Part shown: positions 17,680 through 25,487 of the stretch, piece by piece | Position numbering within the stretch: position 1 is the stretch's first letter | Layout of the letters: the number at the start of each line of letters is the position of its first letter | Source of the DNA: Bacteroidales bacterium | GTDB lineage: Bacteria > Bacteroidota > Bacteroidia > Bacteroidales > JAADGE01 | NCBI GenBank assembly: GCA_029934515.1 | Contig: JAOZMB010000024.1 | Span: 1 to 32,700, forward strand | Length of the DNA stretch: 32,700 nt | Reading direction: 5' to 3' | Position numbers and translations under genes: made by a program | Notes under the pieces: generated by a model | Databases searched by the model: none | Told to the model about the DNA's origin: nothing | Seen by the model: the letters and a program-made list of their open reading frames with translations, nothing else

Positions 17680-18555
17680 TTATTTATACCAAATACTTAA
17701 ATTTTTATCAATCATTTTTTCTAAATTTAAAATACTTTGCTTGTAAATATCATTGATAAGATACGGTTTCAGTTTTTTTAACTTATTTTTTCGTATGTTC
17801 GTGTTCACATGTGAATTTTTTGTCAAAAATTGTTTTATCAAGGCTCTTGCTTTTCGACTTGGAATTATTTTTTTTGCGAATTGATTTATCGGATTTGCTG
17901 TATTTAATAATTTATCAAAATTTTTATTTGTTATTTTTACGCCAGGCATCATTCTGATATTTGTATCCAATTTTATTGGATTTACGTTCAGAAATTTCTG
18001 TATTTTATAATATGTTTGTTCAATATTTTTGTTAATATCGGTTTCATAAATAAGAAACAGCATATTTTTTTTGTCAAAAACGTTCAAATATTTCTGAAGT
18101 AATATGTCATAAAATCCTTTATGCACGTAGTTTGTATATAATATGTTTGTTATACCGCCTTGAATTTCTGTTTTAACGATTTCATTAAAAGTTCTTTTTT
18201 CTCTTAATTTTCTTGTCATCATTTTATAATGCGAAAATGCTCTTGTCGCAGGATTTCTGAAAATAAAAATCAATTTAATATTATTGCCGAGATGCTTTTG
18301 CAAATGTTCTGGATTTGCTTCAAATAAGTAAGTCGGTGCAATTTCTCCAATTATCCTTTCATTTTTTACATCTTCAAATAATTTTTTATAATGACTAATT
18401 CCTTTTTTATAATTTCTGCAAAAGAAAAAACTTTCTTTGATTTTATCATTTAAATATATTTCAGGATGTTGTTTCAGTATAAAATACATTGACGTAGTTC
18501 CTGTTTTAGATGTGCCTACACATAAGAAATTCGGAAGTTTAATGTTATTTTTCAT
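17680..18555 (-). CDS. PAPS-dependent sulfotransferase
   Basis: The 291-residue protein transfers sulfate from PAPS to an acceptor. The 5'-phosphosulfate loop GTSKTGTTSM is at residues 14-23, a KESFFF stretch follows near 40-45, and the 3'-phosphate binding motif RNPATRAFSHYKM is at 100-112. This is the arrangement of the carbohydrate-type (heparan sulfate/NDST-like) sulfotransferases. The start codon overlaps the stop of the upstream radical SAM gene in a TAATG junction, so translation is probably coupled. It is the last gene of a three-gene minus-strand operon whose first gene also carries a sulfotransferase domain. The acceptor is unknown, and a surface polysaccharide or glycolipid is the likeliest. 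Confidence 0.87.
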   Translation of the reverse strand: MKNNIKLPNFLCVGTSKTGTTSMYFILKQHPEIYLNDKIKESFFFCRNYKKGISHYKKLFEDVKNERIIGEIAPTYLFEANPEHLQKHLGNNIKLIFIFRNPATRAFSHYKMMTRKLREKRTFNEIVKTEIQGGITNILYTNYVHKGFYDILLQKYLNVFDKKNMLFLIYETDINKNIEQTYYKIQKFLNVNPIKLDTNIRMMPGVKITNKNFDKLLNTANPINQFAKKIIPSRKARALIKQFLTKNSHVNTNIRKNKLKKLKPYLINDIYKQSILNLEKMIDKNLSIWYK

Positions 18556-19427
18556 TATTGACTGTATTTGTTTAGTATTTTGACATTAATTAAATTTCGT
18601 CTCCACAAGTATAGTAATCCTCTGTTTTTTATTCTTCCATATCGTGTTGATTTATAAGAACTTGTGATATAACAACTACTGCAAAGTTTGTATTTTTTCC
18701 TACTATTTGGTTTTAAAAGCTTATTAAAAATTTCTGTATGTTTATTTGAATACCAAATATCACTGATAGAATTTGTAAAAACATTCCCAAGTTTAAATTC
18801 ACAACCGTCATCTTGACAACACAAAGATACTTCGCCATCGTATCTGATAAGGAATACTTTTAATCTGTTTTGCGGACAAGGTTCTGCGAGTATCTGGTCA
18901 TTTTTTTTTTGTTTATTGTAAATTTTTGAATTTTGGCGAATATTGGTATATTCGAGAGGTAATGAAAATTTTATTTTTGTTTTATTAAATCTTTTATTCC
19001 AAAATTTAATTTGTTCCTGTTTTTGTTTGTAATTTTTATAGTTGTATAATCCAATCGTGAGCGTATCAATACAACCGTCCAGTTCTTCGCAAAGTTCTTT
19101 ATTTTTTCGCAAAATATCACCGTTTGTATGTTCTTTGATTTTCATTCCTTTTGAAAAAGCATATTTTGCAAAATCTTTATATCTTTTGTCTATCAACGGC
19201 TCTGATAATCGGTGAAATCTTATTATCCCTTTGTAACCGTAATCAAAAAGCCAATCAATAATTGCATATACTTTTTCAGACGGCATTTTCTTTTTTACAG
19301 GTTTTCCGTTTTCATCTTTTCTAATGCCGGTTCTGTCATAATATCTTGGACAAAAACTGCATTTTCTGTTGCAAAAAGATTGTATTTCTATTTCAACTCT
19401 GTTCCATTGAGGAATTTTATTTTTCAT
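18555..19427 (-). CDS. Radical SAM protein with SPASM-type C-terminal domain
   Basis: The 290-residue protein has the radical SAM cluster motif C19-x3-C23-x2-C26 (CNRKCSFC) right after an IEIQSF strand, so it should bind a 4Fe-4S cluster and make a 5'-deoxyadenosyl radical. The C-terminal part has further cysteines (C184, C203, C204, C209, C249, C252) in the order seen in SPASM domains (EPCPQNR, then VSLCCQDDGC, then LCSSC), which bind one or two auxiliary clusters. SPASM enzymes act on peptides (RiPP maturation, sulfatase activation) and also occur, with unknown substrates, in polysaccharide loci. Here it sits between two sulfotransferase genes: 5 bases after the first and sharing a TAATG junction with the second. 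No precursor peptide gene was found nearby. The function is unknown. Confidence 0.85.
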   Translation of the reverse strand: MKNKIPQWNRVEIEIQSFCNRKCSFCPRYYDRTGIRKDENGKPVKKKMPSEKVYAIIDWLFDYGYKGIIRFHRLSEPLIDKRYKDFAKYAFSKGMKIKEHTNGDILRKNKELCEELDGCIDTLTIGLYNYKNYKQKQEQIKFWNKRFNKTKIKFSLPLEYTNIRQNSKIYNKQKKNDQILAEPCPQNRLKVFLIRYDGEVSLCCQDDGCEFKLGNVFTNSISDIWYSNKHTEIFNKLLKPNSRKKYKLCSSCYITSSYKSTRYGRIKNRGLLYLWRRNLINVKILNKYSQ

Positions 19428-19432
19428 TTTTT

Positions 19433-21202
19433 TTAATAATAATTATAACCGAATTTTTCGGCTGTTTTTTTACAAATATCTATAATTTTTTCTCGTTCTT
19501 CTTTATGTAAAACACTAATATCACTTCTAATTTCCGAGTTGTAAAAATCAAGTTTAAATTCAAATTGCGGATATTTTTCCTGTATTTTTTTTATTTCGTA
19601 ATTCGTATTTGTAACAAAATTTTCGTATTTCAAAACTACAATTTTTTCTTTATTTTCGTAAATTATTTGTGCAAGAAAATTCCAAAGTAAAGCTCTTTTT
19701 ATTTCAAAATCATTTTCATTTTTAATTTGTGTAATTTCTTGAATTTGTTTTTCCGAGAAGTTATTTTTATGATTAATATTAACAGGAAAGTTTTCAAATC
19801 TAACATATCGCAAATGTTGAAAATTTTTTTTCCATGATGCTATTGTATCCAAAGGATTTCTAATACACGCAATTATTGGCATTTCTGGATATTCGTTTAT
19901 TATTTGTGGCAGAGCAAATAAATAGGCAAGTGTATTTTTTGTTATCAGGCAAAAATCCCTGTTTTCTACCTTGTGAATTGAGTAAGTTCGCGTATCTGTT
20001 TTTGCAGTGTCTTCTATAATTTTACCGTTTTTTATTTTGTTATTAACAACTTTACCAGAATTAATTTTTTTTCTTAAAATGTTATACATTGATTTTAATC
20101 GCCAAAGTTTTTTATTTCTTGACACAATGGTACGAATATATTCTGGCTCGTTAATCACGACTGTGTTTTTACGTGAATGTAACAATTTACATAAATAACT
20201 TGTTCCGCTTCTTGGTATTCCAGTGATTATAGCATTTTTTAGTTGTTTTTTATTTTTGTTATAGTAAAACATAAAATATATATTTTCTAAAATATTTTTA
20301 ATTTTAAAATATGTTATGACAAGTATTTTTTTGATAAAAATTTTTGATTTTATAATCGGATACGGATAAAATAATCCTCTCCATTCGGGCAATATTTTAG
20401 CATATTTTTTCAAAAGAGGATATTTTTTAATTAAATATTCCATATATTTAAAAACATTTTTTTCTTGAAATATTTTATAACGATAATGATAATGACAAAA
20501 AAATGGAATTTCGGATTTAATCGGTACAAGTTCGTGTATAGGATAATTATATTTGTTATCTAAAATTTTACATTTTAGTTGTTTTTTTTTCACTACTATC
20601 GGTAATGCTATTTGGTCTAGCCATGGTCTTTTGTCTGTAATATTTTTTGCTTCATCAATAATTTTACAACATTTAATCCATTCTTCCGAAAATTTTATAT
20701 TGTTATCAACAACTATTAATCCAGCATTAAAGTAAGGAAGTATTTTTTTCTTGTCAATAGTTGTTTCAAATCTTTCTTTCGGATAAGGTATTTCAAACAA
20801 TTCATAAACATGTTTCCATTCGTTAAACCAATGTTTATCAACAGGTTTTGCACAGAATTGTTCGTTAAAATGTTCTTTCGGCAAAAAAGGTTTCATGCAA
20901 ATAATATCACTGTCGAGAAATATTATTTTATCAGCATTTGTTTTTACTTTGAAACAACTTACTTTATTTCCTATCGGATAGTTTATATCTACTTCATTTC
21001 TAATATTTTCAATACGAATGTCAAGTTGTTTTATCATTTTTTTTGTTACAGCAGATATTTCTCCCCATTTTGATTTTGGTTCTGGCACGGCAGCGACTAA
21101 TTCATAATCTCCTCTTATATTTTCACGAAGCGATGTCGCAAGCAACATTGATTTAAGTTCTAATTCGCCCTTTTGACAAATAAATACAAAACAAAATTTC
21201 AT
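19433..21202 (-). CDS. Glycosyltransferase-sulfotransferase fusion protein
   Basis: The 589-residue protein joins two domains. Residues 1 to about 290 resemble a GT8/GT-A-like sugar transferase: an N-terminal FVFICQKGELELKSMLLATSL strand-helix, a metal-binding FLDSD motif (D97 and D99), a YFNAGLIVVD motif near 175 and a WLDQIALP stretch near 217. Residues about 320-589 form a PAPS sulfotransferase: 5'-phosphosulfate loop TGIPRSGTSYL near 327 and 3'-phosphate motif CIRNPLDTIASW near 447. A short hydrophobic/basic linker lies between. The fusion suggests that the same glycan is extended and then sulfated. It heads the minus-strand operon with the radical SAM and second sulfotransferase genes. 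The sugar and acceptor cannot be predicted. The N-terminal family is less certain than the C-terminal one. Confidence 0.78.
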   Translation of the reverse strand: MKFCFVFICQKGELELKSMLLATSLRENIRGDYELVAAVPEPKSKWGEISAVTKKMIKQLDIRIENIRNEVDINYPIGNKVSCFKVKTNADKIIFLDSDIICMKPFLPKEHFNEQFCAKPVDKHWFNEWKHVYELFEIPYPKERFETTIDKKKILPYFNAGLIVVDNNIKFSEEWIKCCKIIDEAKNITDKRPWLDQIALPIVVKKKQLKCKILDNKYNYPIHELVPIKSEIPFFCHYHYRYKIFQEKNVFKYMEYLIKKYPLLKKYAKILPEWRGLFYPYPIIKSKIFIKKILVITYFKIKNILENIYFMFYYNKNKKQLKNAIITGIPRSGTSYLCKLLHSRKNTVVINEPEYIRTIVSRNKKLWRLKSMYNILRKKINSGKVVNNKIKNGKIIEDTAKTDTRTYSIHKVENRDFCLITKNTLAYLFALPQIINEYPEMPIIACIRNPLDTIASWKKNFQHLRYVRFENFPVNINHKNNFSEKQIQEITQIKNENDFEIKRALLWNFLAQIIYENKEKIVVLKYENFVTNTNYEIKKIQEKYPQFEFKLDFYNSEIRSDISVLHKEEREKIIDICKKTAEKFGYNYY

Positions 21203-21254
21203 AATAAATTGGACTAGTTCAGTTTAATTTTATTTTAATTTTTGTAATTTTTTT

Positions 21255-21270
21255 TATCTTTGCAAAGATA
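21255..21270. promoter_or_regulatory. Palindrome made of two divergent -7-like boxes
   Basis: TATCTTTGCAAAGATA is a perfect 16-base palindrome. Each half is a TAnnTTTG box: plus strand 21255-21262, minus strand 21263-21270. The minus-strand box lies 60 bases ahead of the GT-sulfotransferase start. The plus-strand box lies 204 bases ahead of the GT2 gene. No good -33 partner was seen on either side, so it could also be an operator. It lies in a 264-base divergent space with nothing else recognised. Confidence 0.4.
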
Positions 21271-21466
21271 TTTAAATTTTATTTATAATGAAAAAAAATA
21301 AAAATATTGTATATAAATACTAATAACACAATAAATTACGTTTAATAAAATTATTTATATTATTTAGCTAAGATATTTCTTTATATACAAATATTTATAT
21401 TATTATTCATTCTGAATCATCACATATTTTTTAATTTTAATTAGTCAAAAATAATAGAAAAAAAAA

Positions 21467-22342
21467 ATGAAAAATAAACTGGTCTCTATTTTAATGCCTG
21501 TTAAAAATGAAGAGCTATTCATAAAAGAGGCAATTAATAGTGTTTTGCAACAAACTTATCAAGATATTGAATTGATAATAGTAAATGATGGCTCAGATGA
21601 TAAAACAGAAGAGATTATATTGTCATTTAAAACAAAAAAAATAAAATTTATAAATACAAAAGGAATAGGTAAAAATGCTGCTTTTAATTTAGCTTTTTCC
21701 AACAGTAACGGAAATTATATTTGTTTTTTTGCTGGTGATGATATTCTAATGGAACGTTCTATAGAACTCAGAGTAAAACCGTTATTGGATAATAAAAATA
21801 CAGCATCACTTTCAAGACTTATAACTTTTTCGGAAGAAAAAAAATTTAATAATGTAATTATTCCCAAAAGCACAGATAAAGGGAACTTCTCTGGCGGTAC
21901 TATTATGTTCGACCGTTATTTATCAGAGAGGATATTTCCAATACCTGAAATACTTGCCAACGAAGATATGTGGACAGCACTTCATATTAAAAACTTCTCT
22001 AAAAATATTCATCATATTTCACATATTTTGTTAAAATACAGGATACACAAAAATAATTCAAATAGAAAAGATATTCCTTTCAAAGAAAAATCAATTTCCA
22101 TGCATAAAAGATTTATAGTTTATTCTGTTTTCCTTGAAAGATATAGAAATATTCTAAAATCTGATAATATTGAATATTTATCGTATATGTATGCTGCCGA
22201 AACACTAAGATACAGTAACAATACATTAGCAATATTATTACTAAAAAAAATTAGTATTTCAGAGAAGTTAAGATTTTTTGCATATTCAAGTAAACTGTTA
22301 TACAATATAAAAACAATATTTTTTAATTTATTAAGTTCTTAA
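21467..22342 (+). CDS. GT2-family glycosyltransferase
   Basis: This 291-residue GT-A fold transferase has the N-terminal family block VSILMPVKNEELFIKEAI (residues 5-22), the SVLQQTYQDIELIIVNDGSDD stretch with the first nucleotide-binding acidic group, and the FFAGDDILM metal-binding motif near 85-92. An acceptor-side ANEDMWTALHI segment (ED catalytic-type pair) follows near 165. The C-terminus lacks a membrane span. It should add a sugar to a lipid-linked or nascent glycan in the cytoplasm. It is followed by an O-antigen ligase-like gene and a beta-propeller gene in the same direction. Donor and linkage are not predictable. Confidence 0.9.
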   Translation: MKNKLVSILMPVKNEELFIKEAINSVLQQTYQDIELIIVNDGSDDKTEEIILSFKTKKIKFINTKGIGKNAAFNLAFSNSNGNYICFFAGDDILMERSIELRVKPLLDNKNTASLSRLITFSEEKKFNNVIIPKSTDKGNFSGGTIMFDRYLSERIFPIPEILANEDMWTALHIKNFSKNIHHISHILLKYRIHKNNSNRKDIPFKEKSISMHKRFIVYSVFLERYRNILKSDNIEYLSYMYAAETLRYSNNTLAILLLKKISISEKLRFFAYSSKLLYNIKTIFFNLLSS

Positions 22343-22366
22343 ACAATTGATAATATAAGATGATAT

Positions 22367-22469
22367 GGAAATTACGAATTATAAATTATGAATTACGAAT
22401 TGGTTTACACACATAGTAATAAGTATTTTATAAAAAATAAATCAGAAGTTATTTTTTAACAATTACTAT
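22367..22469 (+). repeat. Dispersed repeat family A, copy 3
   Basis: The copy begins ggaaattacgaattataaat, like copy 4, then GAATTACGAATTGGTTTACA, a TATTTTATAAAAAATAAATCA block and AAGTTATTTTTTAACAATTA. It occupies most of the space between the GT2 gene and the ligase-like gene and ends 32 bases before the latter's start. Confidence 0.8.
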
Positions 22470-22501
22470 ACTCAACAGAAAAAATCTGAATATTTAATAA
22501 T

Positions 22502-23776
22502 ATGGATTTAAAAATCAAAATTAAGAACAAAACGGCTCATATAAGTTATTTAATTTCTTTATTATATGCTTTTATTATTCCGTTAAGCATTGCTTTTATG
22601 AATATACTTATTGCTGGTTTTTGTATTTTATTAATTTTATTTCTTTTCGAAGATGGTAATCTTAAACATAAATTTTATGAAATTAATAATCGGCAAAAGC
22701 TTTTTATAGCAGTTGGGTTTCTTATTTTTGTTTTTTATTTGCTTGGTATCATAAAAAGCAACGACAAATTAAAAGCATTAGAAATAGCTGGAAGAATAAG
22801 CTCTTTTGTTATATTTCCGTTTTTTTATTTGTTCTATAAAGAAGAAATACAATCAAGAATCGAAAATATTTTAAAAGCATTTATATTAGGAAATCTTATT
22901 GCTGTTCTAATTTGTATGATAAATGCAATTTATTTATATAACACAGATTCAGATGCTGAACGAAGTGTTTTTTTTTATAGGAGTTTTTCATTTTTTAGAC
23001 ATCCGGGATATTTTTCAATTTATATTTCAACGGCATTTGTTTTTCTTTATCACATTTATATTAAAAGCTACTTGAAAAAAAATATAATCCCAAAATTAAT
23101 AATTTATTTAATTGCTACATTATTTATCGTATCTATATTTTTACTTTCTTCCAGAGCTGGTTTTTTAGCTTTTTTCATTGTTCTGGTATTAATAATTATT
23201 AATATTTTTTTACAATTATCAAAAATAAGGTCAAAAATATTTTTGTTAGCAATGCTTGTTATTTTTATTTCTTCTTGGATTTATAATCCTCGTTTTGAAA
23301 GGACAAAAAATAATGTAGAGAATATTTTTAATAAAGATGCTAAAACAATTAATAAGTTTCCAAGATTAATTTTGTGGAAAGCATCAATAGAAGTGATATC
23401 AGAAAATTTAATAACAGGTGTAGGAACAACAAATGTATCGACCAATTTATATAAGAAACATAAAATAGAAAAACGTAAAGGATTGCATTCACATAATCAA
23501 TTTCTTGAATTTTTTGCTGAATTCGGAATTTTTGCTTTTCTTACTATTATATTATTTTTTATTATTATTTTTATTGAAATATTTAGAAGAAGTTCTTTTT
23601 TGCTTCTAAATTTTACTGTAATAATAATTACAGCTTTTATGTTTGAGGTCTTTTTGGAAATAGTCTCAGGAGGTGCTTATTTCGTTCCTTTCTTTTTTTA
23701 TCTTTTTATGATTGCTTACGAAAAGAATAAAATTTATGACAGTCTGCACAAAAAACTTTACAGTAATGATACGTAA
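22502..23776 (+). CDS. O-antigen ligase / polymerase-family membrane protein
   Basis: The 424-residue protein is polytopic, with about ten to twelve hydrophobic spans. The family signature (Wzy_C/WaaL type) is seen in LSSRAGFLAFFIVL (near residue 215) and, in the large periplasmic loop, GVGTTNVSTNLYKKH and KGLHSHNQFLEFFAEFGIF (near 305-340), where the Arg and His residues are important in known ligases. Such proteins either ligate undecaprenyl-linked glycan to lipid A core, transfer glycan to proteins, or polymerise repeat units; these cannot be separated by sequence alone. Its place between a GT2 enzyme and a beta-propeller gene fits surface glycan assembly. Confidence 0.83.
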   Translation: MDLKIKIKNKTAHISYLISLLYAFIIPLSIAFMNILIAGFCILLILFLFEDGNLKHKFYEINNRQKLFIAVGFLIFVFYLLGIIKSNDKLKALEIAGRISSFVIFPFFYLFYKEEIQSRIENILKAFILGNLIAVLICMINAIYLYNTDSDAERSVFFYRSFSFFRHPGYFSIYISTAFVFLYHIYIKSYLKKNIIPKLIIYLIATLFIVSIFLLSSRAGFLAFFIVLVLIIINIFLQLSKIRSKIFLLAMLVIFISSWIYNPRFERTKNNVENIFNKDAKTINKFPRLILWKASIEVISENLITGVGTTNVSTNLYKKHKIEKRKGLHSHNQFLEFFAEFGIFAFLTIILFFIIIFIEIFRRSSFLLLNFTVIIITAFMFEVFLEIVSGGAYFVPFFFYLFMIAYEKNKIYDSLHKKLYSNDT

Positions 23777-23839
23777 ATACTTCATTAATAAATCAATAAC
23801 TAATTATCAATTGTTCATTAATTTAAATACTAACTATTT

Positions 23840-25093
23840 ATGAGCGAATATTCAAAAGCTGAAAAAAATATTGCCATATTACTAAATAAATTTCCAAGTA
23901 TAAAAGAAAAAATAAAAAAAAACTATCAAAGGATTAATTATTTATTTTATAAAAAAAAACATTTTTATAAAACAGACAAGAAATTGGTAGAAATTTCGGA
24001 AGGAGGAATAGAAACTTTTTTTGGATATTATGATAAATCACCAGTAAATTATACATCGGAATATATTATTTATCATGCAAGCGATTATCCAACATGCAAA
24101 TTACCGTCTGCCCAAAAAAATATATCTATAATACTTGCCGATTTTAATTCTGGAAAGATATTAAAAAAAATTAAAACAAAATCATATAATTGGCAACAGG
24201 GAGCCAAGCTAATGTGGATTGACGATTTTGAATTTATTTTTAATGATTTTGATACAGAAAAAAATAAATATATTTCAAAAATTATTGATGCAAAAACAGG
24301 TATGTTAATCAAAACGATTCCATATCCTATTTACGATGTTGATAGCGGTACTGCTTTGACATTAAATTTTGAACGTTTATCAATTCTTCGTCCCGATTAT
24401 GGATATAGAAATATTAAAATCAAGTTAAACAATTTGCCTGAGCCGAAGCGAGATGGAATATTCAAAATAGACCTAAAAACAGACAAAAAAATACTATTGA
24501 TAAGTTTGGAAAATTTAATCGAACTCAACCCAAATGTAAATATGAGTGATGCTTTGCACAAAGTAAATCATATTATGTTTTCGCCTGATGGTAATAATTT
24601 TATTTTTTTGCACAGATATTTTGTTGATGGTGTAAAATATGACCGTCTAATTCTTTCGGATATTAACAAAAAAAATATTAAAATAATATCTGACCACGAA
24701 ATGATTAGTCATTGTTATTGGATTGATAATTTGAATATTATTAGTTTTATGCGAAGATACAAAACAGGCGATAAATATTATGTAATAAATATAAAAACTG
24801 GAAAAATAAAAACAATAGGACATGGAGTTATTGATAAATTCGGAGACGGACATCCAAGTATTTTTGGTAATAAAATAATTTTTGATACATATCCTAATCG
24901 TTCTAGGATGAAAGAATTGTTTATTTATAATATTGAAGAAGAAAAATTAGAAAAACTCGGAGAGTTCTTTGAGCCTTTTAAGTATTATGGCGAAACACGA
25001 TGTGACCTACACCCGCGATGTTCTTCCGATGGAGAGTTTTTATTTTTTGATTCTGTTCATTCAGGTCTCAGAAAACTTTATTACATACATTAA
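23840..25093 (+). CDS. Predicted beta-propeller protein in the glycan locus
   Basis: The 417-residue protein has no clear signal peptide. After about 50 basic residues come repeated four-strand blades with turns of the type FSPDGNNFIFLH, HPSIFGNKIIFDTYP and SSDGEFLFFDSVHSGLRKLYYI, as in TolB/WD40-like or oligogalacturonate-lyase-like seven-bladed propellers. Conserved-looking histidines (ALHKVNH near 233, ISHCYW near 290, GDGHPS near 338, DLHPR near 392) recall the metal-binding histidines of oligogalacturonate lyases, but no lyase function should be assumed. The start has a FGYYDKSP motif seen in related proteins of surface polysaccharide loci. It follows the ligase-like gene by 63 bases. 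Its role may be enzymatic or scaffolding and is unknown. Confidence 0.6.
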   Translation: MSEYSKAEKNIAILLNKFPSIKEKIKKNYQRINYLFYKKKHFYKTDKKLVEISEGGIETFFGYYDKSPVNYTSEYIIYHASDYPTCKLPSAQKNISIILADFNSGKILKKIKTKSYNWQQGAKLMWIDDFEFIFNDFDTEKNKYISKIIDAKTGMLIKTIPYPIYDVDSGTALTLNFERLSILRPDYGYRNIKIKLNNLPEPKRDGIFKIDLKTDKKILLISLENLIELNPNVNMSDALHKVNHIMFSPDGNNFIFLHRYFVDGVKYDRLILSDINKKNIKIISDHEMISHCYWIDNLNIISFMRRYKTGDKYYVINIKTGKIKTIGHGVIDKFGDGHPSIFGNKIIFDTYPNRSRMKELFIYNIEEEKLEKLGEFFEPFKYYGETRCDLHPRCSSDGEFLFFDSVHSGLRKLYYIH

Positions 25094-25129
25094 GCAGTTC
25101 AAATTTTTTGATAATCTATACAAAACTAT

Positions 25130-25192
25130 GGCAAACGCATGAAAATAGTAATTTCTTGATTTTCAGTACTTAAATATTTTGATGCGTCAGCC
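25130..25192. repeat. Dispersed repeat family B, copy 4, MITE-like with inverted ends
   Basis: This 63-base element has GGCAAACGCATGAAAA at its left end and the reverse complement of GGCTGACGCATCAAAA at its right end (13 of 16 bases agree). Between them is the core TAGTAATTTCTTGATTTTCA and TACTTAAATATTTTGATG. The right end abuts the stop codon of the truncated Rpn-like gene at 25193, so insertion may have truncated that gene. Confidence 0.7.
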
Positions 25193-25363
25193 CTATATTT
25201 TTTCTTTAATCAGCGTTGATATGATAATTTTTGCACTTTGGTTATCTTCCATTAAATACTTGAAAACAACATCGTAAATTGGATTTGGAATTACAATGTA
25301 ATCTGATTCGTTGGTATTTTGTTCATCTATTATGTTTGTTCCTGATGTGTTAATATGTTTCAT
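25193..25363 (-). pseudogene. Truncated Rpn-type PD-(D/E)XK nuclease/transposase gene
   Basis: A 56-residue frame starting at the ATG at 25363 ends abruptly after NPIYDVVFKYLMEDNQSAKI and IISTLIKEKI. This block is the N-terminal signature of Rpn-like recombination-promoting nucleases (putative transposases) of Bacteroidota. The intact proteins usually continue for 200-300 residues with the catalytic D-E-K residues, all absent here. The stop lies exactly where the family B element begins, so the gene was probably cut by that element or by a deletion at it. An upstream extension of the frame to 25534 is open but overlaps the methyltransferase gene and has no family similarity. Confidence 0.65.
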
Positions 25364-25487
25364 AATATTACGTGTTTTTTGAAAAGTTAGAATAATTGTA
25401 AATAATAAAATGGTATTTATATTACCTTTCTTCTGTGCAGTATTTTTCAAGCCATTATAAATTTTGATAAATAATTGTGCGCAGAAC

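Noticed and set aside
23840-25093. Calling the propeller protein an oligogalacturonate lyase
   Set aside because: Only the propeller pattern and scattered histidines agree. The glycan synthesis context and lack of a signal peptide argue against pectin degradation.
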